NCBI GenBank assembly: GCA_030867875.1
Contig: JAOWCC010001589.1
Span: 145,425,745-145,489,744 of the forward strand
Origin: Actinernus sp. WN-2022
Taxonomy: Eukaryota; Cnidaria; Anthozoa; Actiniaria; Actinernidae
Length of the DNA: 64,000 bases
Reading direction: 5' to 3'
Part shown: piece by piece, positions 46,045 to 58,180 of the stretch
Numbering within the stretch: the first letter of the stretch is position 1
Layout: each line of letters opens with the position of its first letter
Program-made: the position numbers and the translations under genes
The notes under the pieces: model-generated
Told to the model about the DNA's origin: nothing
The model's input: the letters and a program-made list of their open reading frames with translations, nothing else
The model's database searches: none

Positions 46045-48552
46045 AAAATATGAAAGTACCATTAATGTGAGGTGCGGTTTGCTGTGATTCTGCACCAAAA
46101 TCTAAATTATACAGGGTCTGTGATTTAATAGCCATACTTAAGTACATTTCTTGACATTAGAGGCCTCTGGTAAGTCAGGAGTGAGTTTGATACTATGTTT
46201 GACGCTCGAGCTAACAGAAAAAACGTACAAAGAAAGGCTGACATGAAAGTTACTTCGATAGGGTTTGCGAAATCTACTGTAGCTACCATCTGCATTAGGA
46301 TCTCAGGTGTGACTGGGGGTGCTCTAATGGGTACGTGTTGTGCTAAACGATCTAAACCTCAAGGTCACTGTTAATTCGTAACTCTTAAAGTGAGACACGT
46401 CATATCCATTTAAGAGGTGTAACAGTTTAACACCACTAAGATAGTTTCGTACCGATGCAGGGATAAGGCTACGACTAAGAAACTGACAATATAACGCTAA
46501 TGTATCTAACATCGCTGGCATAGGTGTCAGCTTGAAATAATTACAAAATAGAAAGAATGCACGCCATTGCGTTTGGTGATTACTATGAGTTCCTCCAGTA
46601 TATGCAGCTCGCCGGGTGAATTGAAGCCCACGACGCAGTTCTCTAAGGTCTGTAACGAAACAAATTAGAGAAATTCACCAAATTGAAAATAATCAGCCGA
46701 GATTTGATCCTGCGTACGCTTATCGAGTGACTTATCTTCAGTAAGCCATACGCGATATTTTTCTGATATATGCCATCGAGATAATAAATCTGCCGTGCGG
46801 TTCGCTTGCGAGGATAAGTGCACCGTTCGCAGTTCAAACTGCCCTTGCGCTGATTTTAATCATATTTCTCGCATACACTGCGCTAGGACCTTATCTTGCG
46901 TACGCCCACTGTTGATAATGGAAACAACCGCCTCGTTATCACAGAAAACCTGAATTCTAAGCCCAGTCCAATACTGGCGCCACAAACGTACTGCAACCAT
47001 AACAGTGAGAAGCTCGAGGTGATGAATAGCTGTGCAGACGTCATGAATGGCACTTGGGAATACGGAATGAAAGTATGCTGTGGATGATATGTCTCCGCAG
47101 CCCGTGAGGCAGGCGTCTGTGGCAAATACCGCATCTGGCACTGACCAAACTGAACTTGGTATGACAGAAACTCCGTTATATGTGGGAAGAAAACGTATCC
47201 ACTAACGAATGTCTTTCCTGAACTCCGCCGTCAACCTTACATGATGGTTAGGCCCCTTTAGAGAGCGTAACAGTTCAAGAATGCGTGACACGAATATCCT
47301 GCTTTGACGCACACACTTTGAGACGAACATAAGCTTCCCTACTAGGGATTGTAGCTCTTTTTTTGTGCTTGACCTTTTATGGATCCAGAACTTTAGTAAG
47401 AGCGCGATCTCCTGCAGCCTCGACGGTGCAACTGACATAATCATTCGGTTAGTATCGATCTCGATCCCTAAACATGTGACCACAGTTGATGGAGGTACGG
47501 CTTTGTTTTCAGATTCTGTGAGTCCCAATTGAGTTAATGTGTTATTTAGGAAACCGTATGCTTCCCATGCCTGTTCCTCTGGGGCAACTCCCATAAAGTC
47601 ATCCAAGTAGTTTATGATGTGATGCCCAGCTTGCGAGCACATATAACTGACAGCCGTCGTAATCCGTTGGCACTCCATTGCCGAAGAACGGAGTCCCATG
47701 GGCAGCACTGTATCAAAATATATGTTTTGTTCCCAGGTATAACCCAATAAAGGGGTCAACGGGGAGTTGTCTATTGGCCCGACGAAGGTCACGCTTGAAG
47801 ATATAGCATCCTTTCCCATTAAGAACAACTAATTCTGCTATATTATCCACCGTAGGGTAACACAGATGGAAATGTTGACCATCGTACTCATCGCATGCGA
47901 TGCCATCATTAACGGAAGCTCCCTGTGGCCAACTTAAGTCGAGAATAATCCTACGCTCCGTTCCCTCCGACTTTGGTACCGAATTCAGTGCCGAAAACGC
48001 CATACATCCTCCTGAAAATGGTACCTCTGAATATGGCTCGCTTACCGCCCCTCAAGATATTTCTTCCAGAATGTACGTTGAACCTGCTGCGGAGGGATAA
48101 CTCAACGCTCCTCTGTGCGTACGATTATCACTAATTGGGAAGTCTTACTTGGCATAATTATAATTCACCGGCCATCCATACCGCAAATAGTCACACACGA
48201 TATTATCATAATAATCAGTTAATTTTTCCTCCCATATGGCGAGATTGAGGTTTGTTACTAATGGCATGCGCCTATGCCGATAATTTGACATACCCGTCAT
48301 GGCTACCTGTTCATTTAAGTTCACATAATAATTACTGCTGTCCAATATGTCAGTAAGTGCTTCCGGAGATTCACTGGCGAAGACATTACTTGTATCATTA
48401 TCTTTGGTCACGACGTTTGAATCATGAATCGCCATATTATTTTCAATGTCATCTGTTACGAGGAGGTCACGATACGTTTCCTGAAGGATGCCACCATGTC
48501 TGTCCATTAACATTTGTTGAATTTCAGAGTCACGATCTGAAATATCACGATA
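46045..48552 (-). pseudogene. DIRS pol: RT, RNase H, tyrosine recombinase N-part
   Basis: The leader has NLAIWEEKLTDYYD and YLRYGWPVNY. RT blocks are RRIILDLSWP, YIFKRDLRRANRQLPVDP, MGLRSSAMECQRITTAV and catalytic INYLDDFMG (YLDD intact). Then comes RNase H with FATDACLTGCG, HHLELLTVM, CDNEAVV and, after a frame change, LSSQANRTADLLSRW. The recombinase part starts with SRSLIPASVRNYLSGVKLLH and reaches APPVTPEILMQMV and FFLLARASN (first catalytic Arg region), ending near 46045. Stops occur at 48145 and near 48045, with frameshifts near 47750, 46860 and 46365. The HxxR and Tyr of the recombinase are absent. Confidence 0.8.
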
Positions 48553-48764
48553 CATACATACATACATAATCCTTATTTATACACGAAGTCGCATCATATA
48601 CATAAAATGATCTTCCTGGGAGCCGTGTTTAAAACTATAATTATATAACCATGTAATTGAAACAATACTAAATATAACTAATTGATGAACAGAGACTAAA
48701 CCTACTCTTAAAATCTTAATTTTAGATGTACAATAAGCTACATTGTAAGTATAACTTTACTAGT

Positions 48765-50330
48765 TTATTTAACTAATGTATTAAAAATAACCTTATTATG
48801 TAGCATACTTTTAAAATTATTTAAATTTGATTTACCTCTTATCTCAATGGGGATGTTATTCCATAGGATAGATCCCCTATAATGCAGGCTGGACTTTGCA
48901 GCCTCAGTTCTAGGTCTGGGAATATGCCAATTTGATACAGAGTTTCTAAGATTATACGAGTGAACACTTGAAATATTAGTAAAAATCTGTTCCAGATATG
49001 GAGGAGAAAGATCATTATAAATTTTAAACATGATTGTAGCCAATTGCTTTATCCTCCTGTGTTCTAACCTAGCCCAACCTAGTTCATTCAATAGATCACT
49101 GGATCGAATCTCGTAATCAGAGAAGGTGATTATTCTAGCAGCCCTATTCTGAAGCTGTTGAAGTTTATCTGATAAACCCTTACCAATATTGCCCCACACA
49201 GAACTACAGTAATCAAAATAAGGTAGAATTAGTGCATTATACATGTTCAATCTGATTTCTAATACACCTAAGAACAGCAAGACCCGCAGATATCTTCTTT
49301 GAGACTATATTAATGTGTGAGTGCCAGGTAAGGGCTTCATCAATATTAACTCCAAGGGATTTATATTCAATTTCCCTTTTTAATGGCATATTATTAACTT
49401 CAACAGTAAAGTCATTATGTATTTTACATAATTTGTGGTGACTTCCAATCAACATGTATTTTGTTTTCTTAACATTCATTGTCAATTTATTTGCATTAAG
49501 CCATGATTGAATTAAACTCATATCATGGTTCATTTGAAATTCAAGCACATGTGGATCCTCTGCAGCTGACGTAAGAGTAGTATCATCAGCATACATTCTG
49601 GGTTTTGAAAACAAATTACATGAAGGAAGATCATTGATATAAATAATAAACCACATGTGATATTACAGAACTCTGATTGTGCACCATCAATAAAGGTTTT
49701 CTGCTTTCGATCAGAAAGATAAGACCGAAACCAAGCTATGGATTTAGAGTTGACACCATAGACCATGAGCTTTTCTAATAAGATGTCATGATCCATGGTG
49801 TCAAAAGCCTTTTTCAGGTCTAAAAATATCACGCCAGTCAATAGGTTGTTGTCAATATTCCAAAACCATTCATTGGTGGCCTCTAACAAAGCAGTTGTTG
49901 TAGAGAACATACATGTAGGCCTAAAGCCAGATTGATATTCAGTTAACAAGTTATTGTCATTTAAATATTTATAGAACTGATTATAGATACCTCTTTCAAT
50001 TAGCTTACTCACTATAGGCAAGACTGAGATGGGTCTATAGTTATTAGGATCGGTTTTAATATCCTCTTTGAAAATTGGAGAGACTCTAGCTAGTTTCCAG
50101 GCATCTGGGAATATTCCAGTGATAATGGAAAGATTGATTATAAAAGTTAAGCTAGAAATAACTATAGGTGCAGCCTCCTTTAATAAACGAGCAGAAATAT
50201 TATCAAGCCCACTGGCTTTATTACATGGTATATTCTGAATGTTAGGATTTTTGTTAGGTGAACTTAATTTAGTTGCTTGGTGACTAGGGCTGCTAGGATC
50301 GGATTCACTATAGGAATTAGGATAATCATT
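48765..50330 (-). pseudogene. CR1-like ORF2: reverse transcriptase and C-terminal part
   Basis: From 50330 the translated minus strand shows CNKASGLDNISARLLKEAAP, then FPDAWKLARVSPIFKED and NNYRPISVLPIVSKLIERG (RT entry blocks), FLDLKKAFDTMDHDILLEKL (first catalytic Asp), and after a frameshift near 49650 FIIYINDLP and MYADDTTL (catalytic YADD). A later frameshift near 49260 leads to the usual C-terminal region (LPYFDYCSSVWGN, LQNRAARIITF, YNLRNS, GSILWNNIP). The APE endonuclease that should precede the RT is absent: the RT begins within a few bases of the ORF1 end. Dead copy. Confidence 0.8.
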
Positions 50331-50332
50331 AT

Positions 50333-52522
50333 TTATACTTGTAGAATCCCCTGTATTAAAGAGGTGAGTAGAGCTTTGTTCTTCTGAACATTTTGAGATT
50401 TGCCCTTAAGATTATTGGTGTTTAATGCCTGAAGAAAGTTAGTAGCTAAATAGGCACTACCTTTTTTATTTAAGTGAAGCTTGCTCCCATTCAAACAAGA
50501 TTCATCGAGCCGATCGTTATTTACAAATTTCCATTTCATTTTTGAACACATCGTTTTAAGTTCATTGTTCGTGTCAACCACTTTGGAACCTACCCTTATA
50601 TCGCTCCTGTCTATAATACCAGAGATGATAATCCTTGGGGCTTGAGTACTGCGTTGAATCGTTTTACCAACTTCTACTATGTTGTTGGCAATGGTCTTCG
50701 GGGAATCATCGGTTGTTAAGTTATTCGTTCCAAGATGGATAATTGCGGCTTTCTTACATTTGTAAGAATTGAAGTCGACTTTGGAAGTACAATCTTCAAT
50801 TTTCGCGCCATGGAGACATTGCTTTGTAATCTTATTTGTGGCTGACATCAGCTTAGGATCAATGTCCTTAACCCTTTCCCTACTACACCGCCCTGTACCG
50901 CCCAATATGAAGCATGTAGCTGCAGAAAATTATTGCATCAAACCTAGACATGCTGGAAATACGATGTTGTGATATTATTTCAAGGAATGAATGACTTCAA
51001 AGTCAGAGCTATAACAAGGATCGCTTGACTCACCCACTTTGGAGAAAAACGCATTTGTTTTGGACATCGTTGTTCGTTTCTTTGATTTTTGCGAATTTTG
51101 AGGAGCTGAAAATCGGCTCAAAAAAACCTTCCCCTTTGCACTTGAAATCAAAAGAAAATACAAAATCACCACTCAGTCGTTACAGTACCTTGTTTAATCT
51201 TTCCAACCAGCAGGTTTGTTTGCACAAAATGCACCAAAGGACTCTGATCCACGCCGATGTTTACACTGCATTTCACTCGACCACATTTACCTGTTCCCAC
51301 CTCCAATTGCATGCTGGGTAATGGACAAAAATTCGACAAGGGGGAACCCCCTCTGGGACTCCGGTAGAGTTTTTTTTATAAGTCTTTTACCCCTACAACC
51401 AAGAGCGGTGATTTGCACTCAAGCCGTTGCTTTAAAGTGACAAAAACACATCCTAATAGGTTAAGCAGGGGTAAAAGAATGCCAACTGCAGGATTCCAAA
51501 GATTTCATTGAAGAATTTTTTCCTGTGTCTGAAAGCCCAAACACAACGGAAAAACCCTGTGAAATCCCCTCACAAAGCCTACTAGAAGCAAACCAAGTAC
51601 TTTTCAGCCATCCTCAGACTTAATGATGTCTTCAAGCTCTCTGACAGTGGCATATTTCTCCAAAATTAGAGCACATTTCATTGGAAACTCTACCGAAGCA
51701 GCCATACCTACCGCCAACGAGTGAACAGAATTCTCCCAAATGGCATTGTGGGAAAAGTTTGAGCCCTTGGTTTAAAAAGTCAGCAGTATTTAACTAGCCC
51801 GGGCTAGCCAAACTGGAACTGAGGGGGGAGGGTTGAGTTAGCACTCTGCATTTCACCCATTGAGCCAAACATGTCCAGTAGGGAAAGGGTTAATTATCGA
51901 GTCTCCCACTATGAGAGTATCAATTTGTTGGACTGGCTTAGGACCATGTCTTACTTCAGTCCATTCTCCTTCTGGGTCGTGTACTACGCTTCCATTGACA
52001 CTGATGACTTCAGGATCAGTGACGCGATCTAGTTCTGCCGTATTTCTTTCTACGGGTCGACGAGAAACTTCTTGAACACATTCCTCCAGCCGATATTCCG
52101 AGCGGCGAATATTCTGTATGATTCTTTCTTCTGATTTTCTCATTTCAGAAATAATAATTCCTTCGATGCTAATTGCGCTCTTGATGGTTTCGCGCTCTGT
52201 GATCATAGCAGCCTTATTAGCATATGAGCTCAAAGGTGTTTCGTTCTTGTTGATTTCACGCTCTGTCAACTCTGCGGCCTTATTAGCATATGAGCGCGAA
52301 GATATAGATGGCGCAAATTTTAGGTCAAAATTATCCATACGATTTTGGAGATCACAGATTTTCCTTTCCATTGACTTTATGGTTTCCATTAGGGAGATAC
52401 AACCTTTACACGGTGCATCATTTCCTGAGTCTAGGGTTGCTAGTTTCTCAGTAACATCCGTGTCAGTTTCAATTCTTGTAGAAGTTGATGAACTGGCACT
52501 GGTAGCAACCTGAACTACAGAG
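50333..52522 (-). pseudogene. CR1-like ORF1 with SGNH/esterase-like domain, split
   Basis: The N-terminal part (52522-51894) has a Cys pair and coiled coil (CKGCISLMETIKSMERKICD) and long charged helices. It ends in TLIVGDSII, the GDS block of SGNH hydrolases. The frame resumes at 50867 and runs to 50333 with KAAIIHLGTNNL (block with Gly/Asn) and LHLNKKGSAYL (the His block). An esterase-like domain in ORF1 is known from CR1-group LINEs, where it may bind membranes or RNA. The interruption is a piggyBac MITE at TTAA; removing it rejoins the frame exactly. Confidence 0.7.
50872..51889. mobile_element. piggyBac-type MITE, copy 2, inside the LINE
   Basis: Ends CCCTTTCCCTACT and the inverse AGTAGGGAAAGGG, flanked by TTAA at 50868-50871 and 51890-51893. 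The interior matches copy 1 (29424-30395) over nearly its whole length, though the outer 15 to 60 bp differ. Non-coding, 1018 bp. Confidence 0.85.
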
Positions 52523-52794
52523 TCACGATAAGCTGGGTAAACTATAGAGTCACGATCCATAGTGTTATGAACTGGAAAAATCATAGAGTCAAGATCCATA
52601 GTATTCCTAACTGAATAAACCACAGAGTCACGATCCGTAGTGTTACAAACTTGATAAACTACAGCAGAGTCATGATCTATAGCGGTATGAACTGGGTAAA
52701 CTAAGGAGTAATCATCCATATTGTTATGAACTGGATAAACCATAAATTCACGACCTGTATCGTTACTAACAGAATGATCCATAGAAGTGTCCAC
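52523..52794 (-). pseudogene. DIRS pol N-terminal leader with 13-residue repeats
   Basis: About six tandem units close to HNTMDRDSIVYPV follow MDTSMDHSVSNDTG. The last unit is cut at TATCGTGA, where the LINE entered. The reading continues in frame on the far side at 48552 (YRDISDRDSEIQQ). The function of the repeats is unknown. Confidence 0.55.
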
Positions 52795-52812
52795 CTTGAC
52801 GGGAGTTCTCAG

Positions 52813-53985
52813 TCATTTGTGTGAAGACTGTTTTTTTTCTTCTGCCACGTTTTCTGACAAGGGGCATGTAAGAGAGAATTCTTGATGCCTTTCCACACTC
52901 TTCGACTGGATCCAACACTTTGCGCAAATGTGTTGCACCCATTTCCTCTCACCCCTAACGATGCCGAAATGATCCTTTGTGGACTTGCACTTGTTTCTCT
53001 GATAATCCCTGCAGAATAACAATGCGGTCGATTGCGCAGGTCTTGGTTTTGCTGTGCCCTTCGCTCTCTCGTGAAGAGAAATATGCCTTTCTAGATGCGC
53101 GAACGAATCCCCCCACCTGAGTTGGCCCCGCTCTATTTCCAAGAGTACTGCTGCATGGAAACGCCGAACAGCGGCCCACTCGTGATGCATGGCTAGATAC
53201 ATGAGGTCATGTAAATGGGAGATTTCTTCTTCAGTTATTTTCTTGGATTTCAAAATAGCACAGAATCCAGCTGTGAACTCTTCTACTGAAAGTTTGTCGT
53301 ATATTATTTCTTTTAAGACGTGAGTCAGACTAAGCTCACTATGCGGCCAGATCTGTGGAGAAACTATCCTTGAAGTGATCTTTACTGTTTTGCCTGACTT
53401 TAACTTACTACGGCTTTTATAATTACCTCGCACCCTGTTTCCTGACTTTTCTCCGAACTCCTCCTCGCTACTCTCATTCTCATCCCCGTCTGAAGTCGAG
53501 GAGCTATCATCCTCCACCTTGCCGAAACCAACCAGTTTCAATCTCTTGTCCGCCTTATGCGAAATGACCTTCATGCGGCGGAGATCCTCCAGCGTTGTTG
53601 CTGACTCGCTCTTCGACTTTCCGTTTAGTCACATGTCTCCTTGTGTGTTTATTGCGCTTCGCGAACTGGAATCTTTATCCAACCTCATGTTCTGCAGCTC
53701 CCCTCTCATGCTTTCCAACTCTCGTCTCCGCTCTTGAATTAATTTCTCCCGTTTAACCATTTGCAATTCATTAACCAGTGCGGTTTTCTCTGCCTCTAAG
53801 GCCTCCAGTTCTCGATCTTCTGCCGACTGCTTTGATACGATAGGCGTGCCCTCCGTTTCCAAACGTTTGACTACGGGCGTAATGGGTGAAAAACCCTCAG
53901 ATCCAGCGTTCAAGACAGCATAGTTCACTTTTGGCAATTTACGTAATGAACGCTGAATAGACATTATCAAATTCAAACAAATCAA
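52813..53985 (-). pseudogene. DIRS gag-like protein
   Basis: One reading frame of about 390 codons interrupted by a single TGA at 53629-53631. The likely start is MSIQRSLRKLPKVNY (53964). Residues about 50-110 form a charged coiled coil (ELEALEAEKTALVNELQMVK). A serine/acid-rich linker follows, then a helical region with WPHSELSLTHVLKEI and MYLAMHHEWAAVRRFHAAVL, a pattern I associate with coral DIRS gag. The end has Cys/His pairs (FCRDYQRNKC, HICAKC) that may form a nucleic-acid-binding finger. The role is particle formation and RNA binding in the retrotransposition complex. It abuts the pol leader at its 3' side. Confidence 0.65.
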
Positions 53986-54241
53986 ATAAAACTAGTGGCT
54001 AACTTAAATATGTTTCGAGTACACACTCAGGATAACGAATGAACTGATGTAAATAACTCTATCCTAATAACCGCACCCGGATTATGATATCACACTAATT
54101 AAAGCTACGTCCTGTCAAGACGGTAATGATAAATATTCGAATTAAAGGTCAGGTAAATTAAATATTTTGAGAAGATCCCAAAATGAGCCAATTGACACTG
54201 TGCTATTGAATCCTTCATGTAATAGCTATTGAAGCATGGCA

Positions 54242-54560
54242 CTATAACTTAATCCTGTTGCGTAAATTGTGCATTCTGTCATTCTTAACTAGAATAGGAT
54301 CCATAGAAGTGGGGGTGCATTCATAGAAAATTTTATATGCTAGTGTAGCTAACCTTACTTTGTTCATTGAGAATAAAGGGCCCCATTTTGCTTCATTGAG
54401 TATGTCTATGGAAGGCATATCTCGCTTAAGGCTGTATATTAGCCTAGCAGTTCTACAATGTAACGATTCAAAGGCATGGAAGCCATCCTTGTTGGTAAAA
54501 CTACCCCAGATCGGCAATGTATACATGTACAATGTACATGTATATTACAGAAGGTAAAAT
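54242..54560 (-). pseudogene. LINE RT C-terminal fragment
   Basis: The minus-strand frame reads LPIWGSFTNKDGFHAFESLH, CRTARLIYSLKRDMPS and RLATLAYKIFYECTP. This is the thumb/C-terminal region common to CR1/L2-type LINEs. It is a separate copy from the LINE in the DIRS element, and only the last third of ORF2 is present. Confidence 0.65.
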
Positions 54561-55929
54561 TATCTTAGAATACAAATCCAAAAGCGTATGGCGTAGGTTG
54601 GTAGGTAAAAGTAATTAAAAGAGAAACATGCTCACTAAATCTCAAATGGGTAAATGTTTTTGGGTATTTACTTTTCTAAAAATGAGAAATGGCATTATGA
54701 TAACAATTTTATACGTACATGTATATTATCTAATTTTAAAACTACCCTATCAATTTGGCGGGCGCGTAGTTTAACCTTATATAATTATACAGCAAAACAC
54801 AAGTGGTGCATTTGTTAGCACTATCCAAACTATACTACATGTATGTATGCTAAAAACACACGTCACAGATGAGTTCATTAAAGACGTAGAATGTATTACT
54901 AGAAGTAAGATTTCATAGATTATTAAAATGCATTTGAAGTTAAACATTCCTAAATACCAGCGAGCAGGTGGGCTATTCACAACACTGTGTGTTGTTCTAG
55001 TTTCACATTTTGCACCTTCTCGCTGATATTTAACAATGTTTAACTTCAGAATGAGGCTAACCCTGCGTACATGCATTTGTAGTAATTGCATTCAGCGGTA
55101 ATTTTCAAATACGAAACTGGACTATTACTGACTTTATTTGGAGTGGCACAGTCACTAGCCTAGTCACTAGCCTAGTATAGTTTGCTTAGCTTACTAGCTA
55201 GCTGTATTTGTGTATGTTTAATTCCCCTTTTATTAAAAGTACTAATAGATACATAACTAGAAGCTGGACGCGGCTTGAGCTCCAGTGTATATTTTCTAAC
55301 ATGGATGTGCTCATACACCTGCATGTTTGGCACATTACAAATGCACAATCAGATGTGAAAGTATGCACATACAGTCAATCTCATCTAAAACTCCACACGA
55401 GTGAGAACACAAGTAGAACACTAGTGACTTCAAGTAAGCCAGGGTACCCTAGGTTAACACAGGTAGTCCAAAAATACTAGCATCCAAATATATGATCATC
55501 TGATCTAAAACTCCAAGTCAGAACACGAGTGAACACGAGTGCATAACACTTCATAATGCTTCATAATTTAATAAAAAAATATAAATTTTATAGTCTTTAT
55601 AGCTGCTTCGGGTTAGCTGTGTTATCAGTGCTGTATCCTCTTTTTTATTTCTGGGCTACCTGTATTATCCTAGTGTACCCTGGGTTAGTTATTTCGGGTT
55701 ACCTGTGTTATCAGTGCAATATATTCTATTTATTTTTTCAGTAAGGTACATGTACCCTTTGTATTTTCGGGCTACCTGTGTTCACATCTCTATTAGTATG
55801 CACACAGCCAGACCACTGTTAGTACACATGCACAATCAGTGGATTTGAACAACAGAATACTGGCAATTCAGGTGTAATTCAGTGCAATAAATTCAAGGAC
55901 ATATTCAGACTCTGAATTTTGATAGACCT
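54561..55929. other. Intergenic with short local repeats
   Basis: GTCACTAGCCTA repeats lie near 55151-55176. About two units of GGGCTACCTGTGTTATCAGTG type lie in 55604-55785, with an inverse relative at 55436-55466. No gene recognised. Confidence 0.35.
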
Positions 55930-57410
55930 TGGGAAAATGTCTGTACAAATAGCAATTTTACATGGTTCACACTGGTAGGGAGTCTCTTTCTAGTTCCCAC
56001 AGTCCAGGCATGCCACTTATTTGTGGGCAAAACCTACTTTGCACCAGGCTTAGTAGAAATCAATGATGGGAAGTGCCTCCCAATTAGCCTATGAATATTG
56101 TGGGCTTGTGTGGAGACTTTTCCACATGTGCTGCAGGATGGTACACCAGTAGCACATGCAGATAGCACCCTTGACCAGCTGCTGCGATAACTCCATATGC
56201 AGTATCGAGCCTTCTTCTTTCTTCTGTCTTCCTGTAGAGTAGGAAGGCCTGCCTCTGCACAAGATGCTTAAGGTGTACCTTGTAGAACTGGATATTTTCC
56301 TCTCAAAAGAGTGCTCCTATGCAAATTGGTTACTGCAGTCAACACCTGTACTTTAACCCTTGAACCTGTTATAATCAGGATAGTTTTGGGTTCCCGATGG
56401 CAGCTTCCATCACCTGGTCTCTTCTTCCTATCTCAGCTGTTCCAGCATCATGAACAATGGAAAGTATAAGAACATCTTTCTTATATTTCCAATTAAGGCA
56501 ACCTGTTCCCATTGTTCAATTTCTTTTTTAGTTCCTCCTTAGATAGGCCCTGTCTGTTTGTGTGAATTGTTCCACATGTGCCAATTTGATTATTGAAAAG
56601 ATCCTTGAATATTAGGAATAGGACTATAGTAATAATTGTCCAGGTAGAGTGTATCCCATACCCATGTAATCATCAAGCCGCCGCATTACAACGTACAAGT
56701 ACATTGCTCCCTTCTTGGTTGTGTCAGTCCACTTCCCCATGTACAGCTCCCATTGAGAGACGTAACCAGAATTTCCCTCAGCAAGGACAAAAGCCTTGAG
56801 ATGAAATGTGTGAGACTTCAAAGGGTTATAGCAGCAGAGTACCAGGTTATCATGCCATCCAATCATACTTTCATTGAGACTCAGTTTTGTTCTGTCTGGT
56901 AGACTTCTCCGAACCTCTTTCAAATCGAATTGTGGGCAAATCTTGAATAACGGATCATACCCTGGTTATCCACATGCTAAATAGTTCGCATTATCATGAA
57001 AGTACAAACACTTCAAAATAATCAAGTCGGTCGCAACTCAACTCTTTAAAAATGGAGTGTTCAAGACTTCATCTGATGACCAGTACTGTTAGATGTCAAG
57101 CTTTGAGTGAGACCCATAGCAAAAACTACTCCAAGGAAATGTTTGAGCTCAACAGTGGTAACTGGTGAAGAACAACTGGAATTAAGTTGAGGGGCGTTTT
57201 TTCATCAGGAAGATCACCCTTTATCATTGGATCTTCACGAAACTCAGGCTGTTCAGCAATGTAGTTGACAACAGTTGGATCACTACTCCAAAGATACAGG
57301 AAGGAACCATGTCTTGCTTTACGTTTCTGCAGCCTCATATATTTTTTATAGAAATATAGTAACTTCACTGACAAAAAAGCCCTTAGCAACACCTTAACAC
57401 AAACGGAAAC
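55930..57410 (-). pseudogene. piggyBac transposase I, near full length, decayed
   Basis: Order on the minus strand: SDPTVVNYIAEQPEFREDP; then VELKHFLGVVFAMGLTQSLT (the piggyBac N-terminal domain ELKxFLGLxxxMGL); CLYFHDNANY; LSLNESMIGW, where the first catalytic Asp of the DExM motif is Asn; FHLKAFVLAEGNSGYVSQWE and LYMGKW; YLDNYYYSP (second Asp kept, after a frameshift near 56640); KKDVLILSIVHDAGTAEIGR (third-Asp region); and a Cys-poor remnant of the C-terminal finger. At least four frame changes and stops. The family is DDE_Tnp_1_7 (cut-and-paste at TTAA). The Asn for Asp change would abolish catalysis. Confidence 0.7.
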
Positions 57411-57779
57411 TATGGTTGCTGGTTAAATTTAAAAGAAGGGCATTTTCTTTTAGAAGGAGTAAGAATATCCCAACTGAAAATAGTCCCAAGTAAAAATAAG
57501 AGATCCAGAAGGGATTAAAAAATATTATGTTCCAGAAATTTTAGTTCCTAGAGATTGTGTACACTATGCCTGAAATTATATGAACAACTCCTGACCCAAA
57601 ACATTGGTGTTGGAATTGTCAATACCTTCAGTGTCAATACACCAGTACACCAGTATTTATCATTTGAAAATGAGGTTTAGTTTTACCATACACAGTTCAT
57701 TTGAAATTGAAAATTAATATTCTATTTGAAATTTAAATTAAAGATTGGGTATTTTCTGTTGTAAATTGAGTTAATAATA

Positions 57780-58180
57780 TCACAAATACAATACAATACT
57801 TTATTTAATGTGGAGGACATACTTACTATATGTTCCACAAATATATTCGAGAAAGAAACATAATATATAATTTAGATATAAAAAATTACATACAAGTTAA
57901 AAGATTAAAAAGGTTGTAATAAGTAGTATATAATTATATGTAATATAATATAAAAATAGACTAAAATTGTAGTTTGCAAATGTATCTCTGCATTAAATTT
58001 GTACCAGCCATGGCTCTGATCTCGTTTGGTAGTTTGTTCCATAGTTTAGCCGCGAAGTATCGCCATGATCTTAAGCCAAATTTTGTTGTCTTTACCTTTG
58101 GCAGAGTCAAACTATTATCGCCCCTAAGATTATAACTAGAAATCTTATTGAGACCAAGTCCTTAATACACAATGGGGCTT
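57780..58180 (-). pseudogene. CR1-like LINE C-terminus and 3' tail
   Basis: Minus-strand translation gives SSYNLRGDNSLTLPKVKTTK, FGLRSWRYFAAKLWNKLPNE and IRAMAGTNLMQRYI, the usual last segment of CR1/L2 ORF2. Next comes a 3' UTR ending in AATAAAGTATTGTATTG. Only about 400 bp remain, consistent with the 5' truncation typical of LINE copies. Confidence 0.7.

Larger units (their letters stand above)
48553..52522 (-). mobile_element. CR1-like LINE inserted in DIRS pol
   Basis: Exact 8-bp duplications TATCGTGA (minus sense) lie at 52523-52530 and 48545-48552. The 3' end is a short TATG repeat (48553-48568), as in CR1-type elements that end in microsatellites rather than poly-A. Without the nested 1.02-kb piggyBac copy the LINE is about 2.95 kb. 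It holds ORF1 with an esterase-like part and the RT, but no endonuclease domain. Confidence 0.8.
46045..53985 (-). mobile_element. DIRS-type retrotransposon, truncated, with nested insertions
   Basis: Minus-strand order is gag (53985-52813), a repeat-rich pol leader (52794-52523), then after an inserted LINE the pol continues: RT, RNase H, and tyrosine recombinase N-terminus (48552-46045). DIRS elements use a tyrosine recombinase instead of an integrase and have no LTRs or target duplications. The copy ends inside the recombinase domain, and I did not find the inverted terminal repeats. Several stops and frameshifts make it inactive. Confidence 0.8.

Noticed and set aside
52118..52513. 131-codon plus-strand frame
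   Set aside because: Antisense shadow of the LINE ORF1.
51853..52794. A single 313-codon protein
   Set aside because: It is a chimera of the DIRS pol leader (right of 52523), LINE ORF1, and a few codons of the piggyBac MITE joined by insertions.
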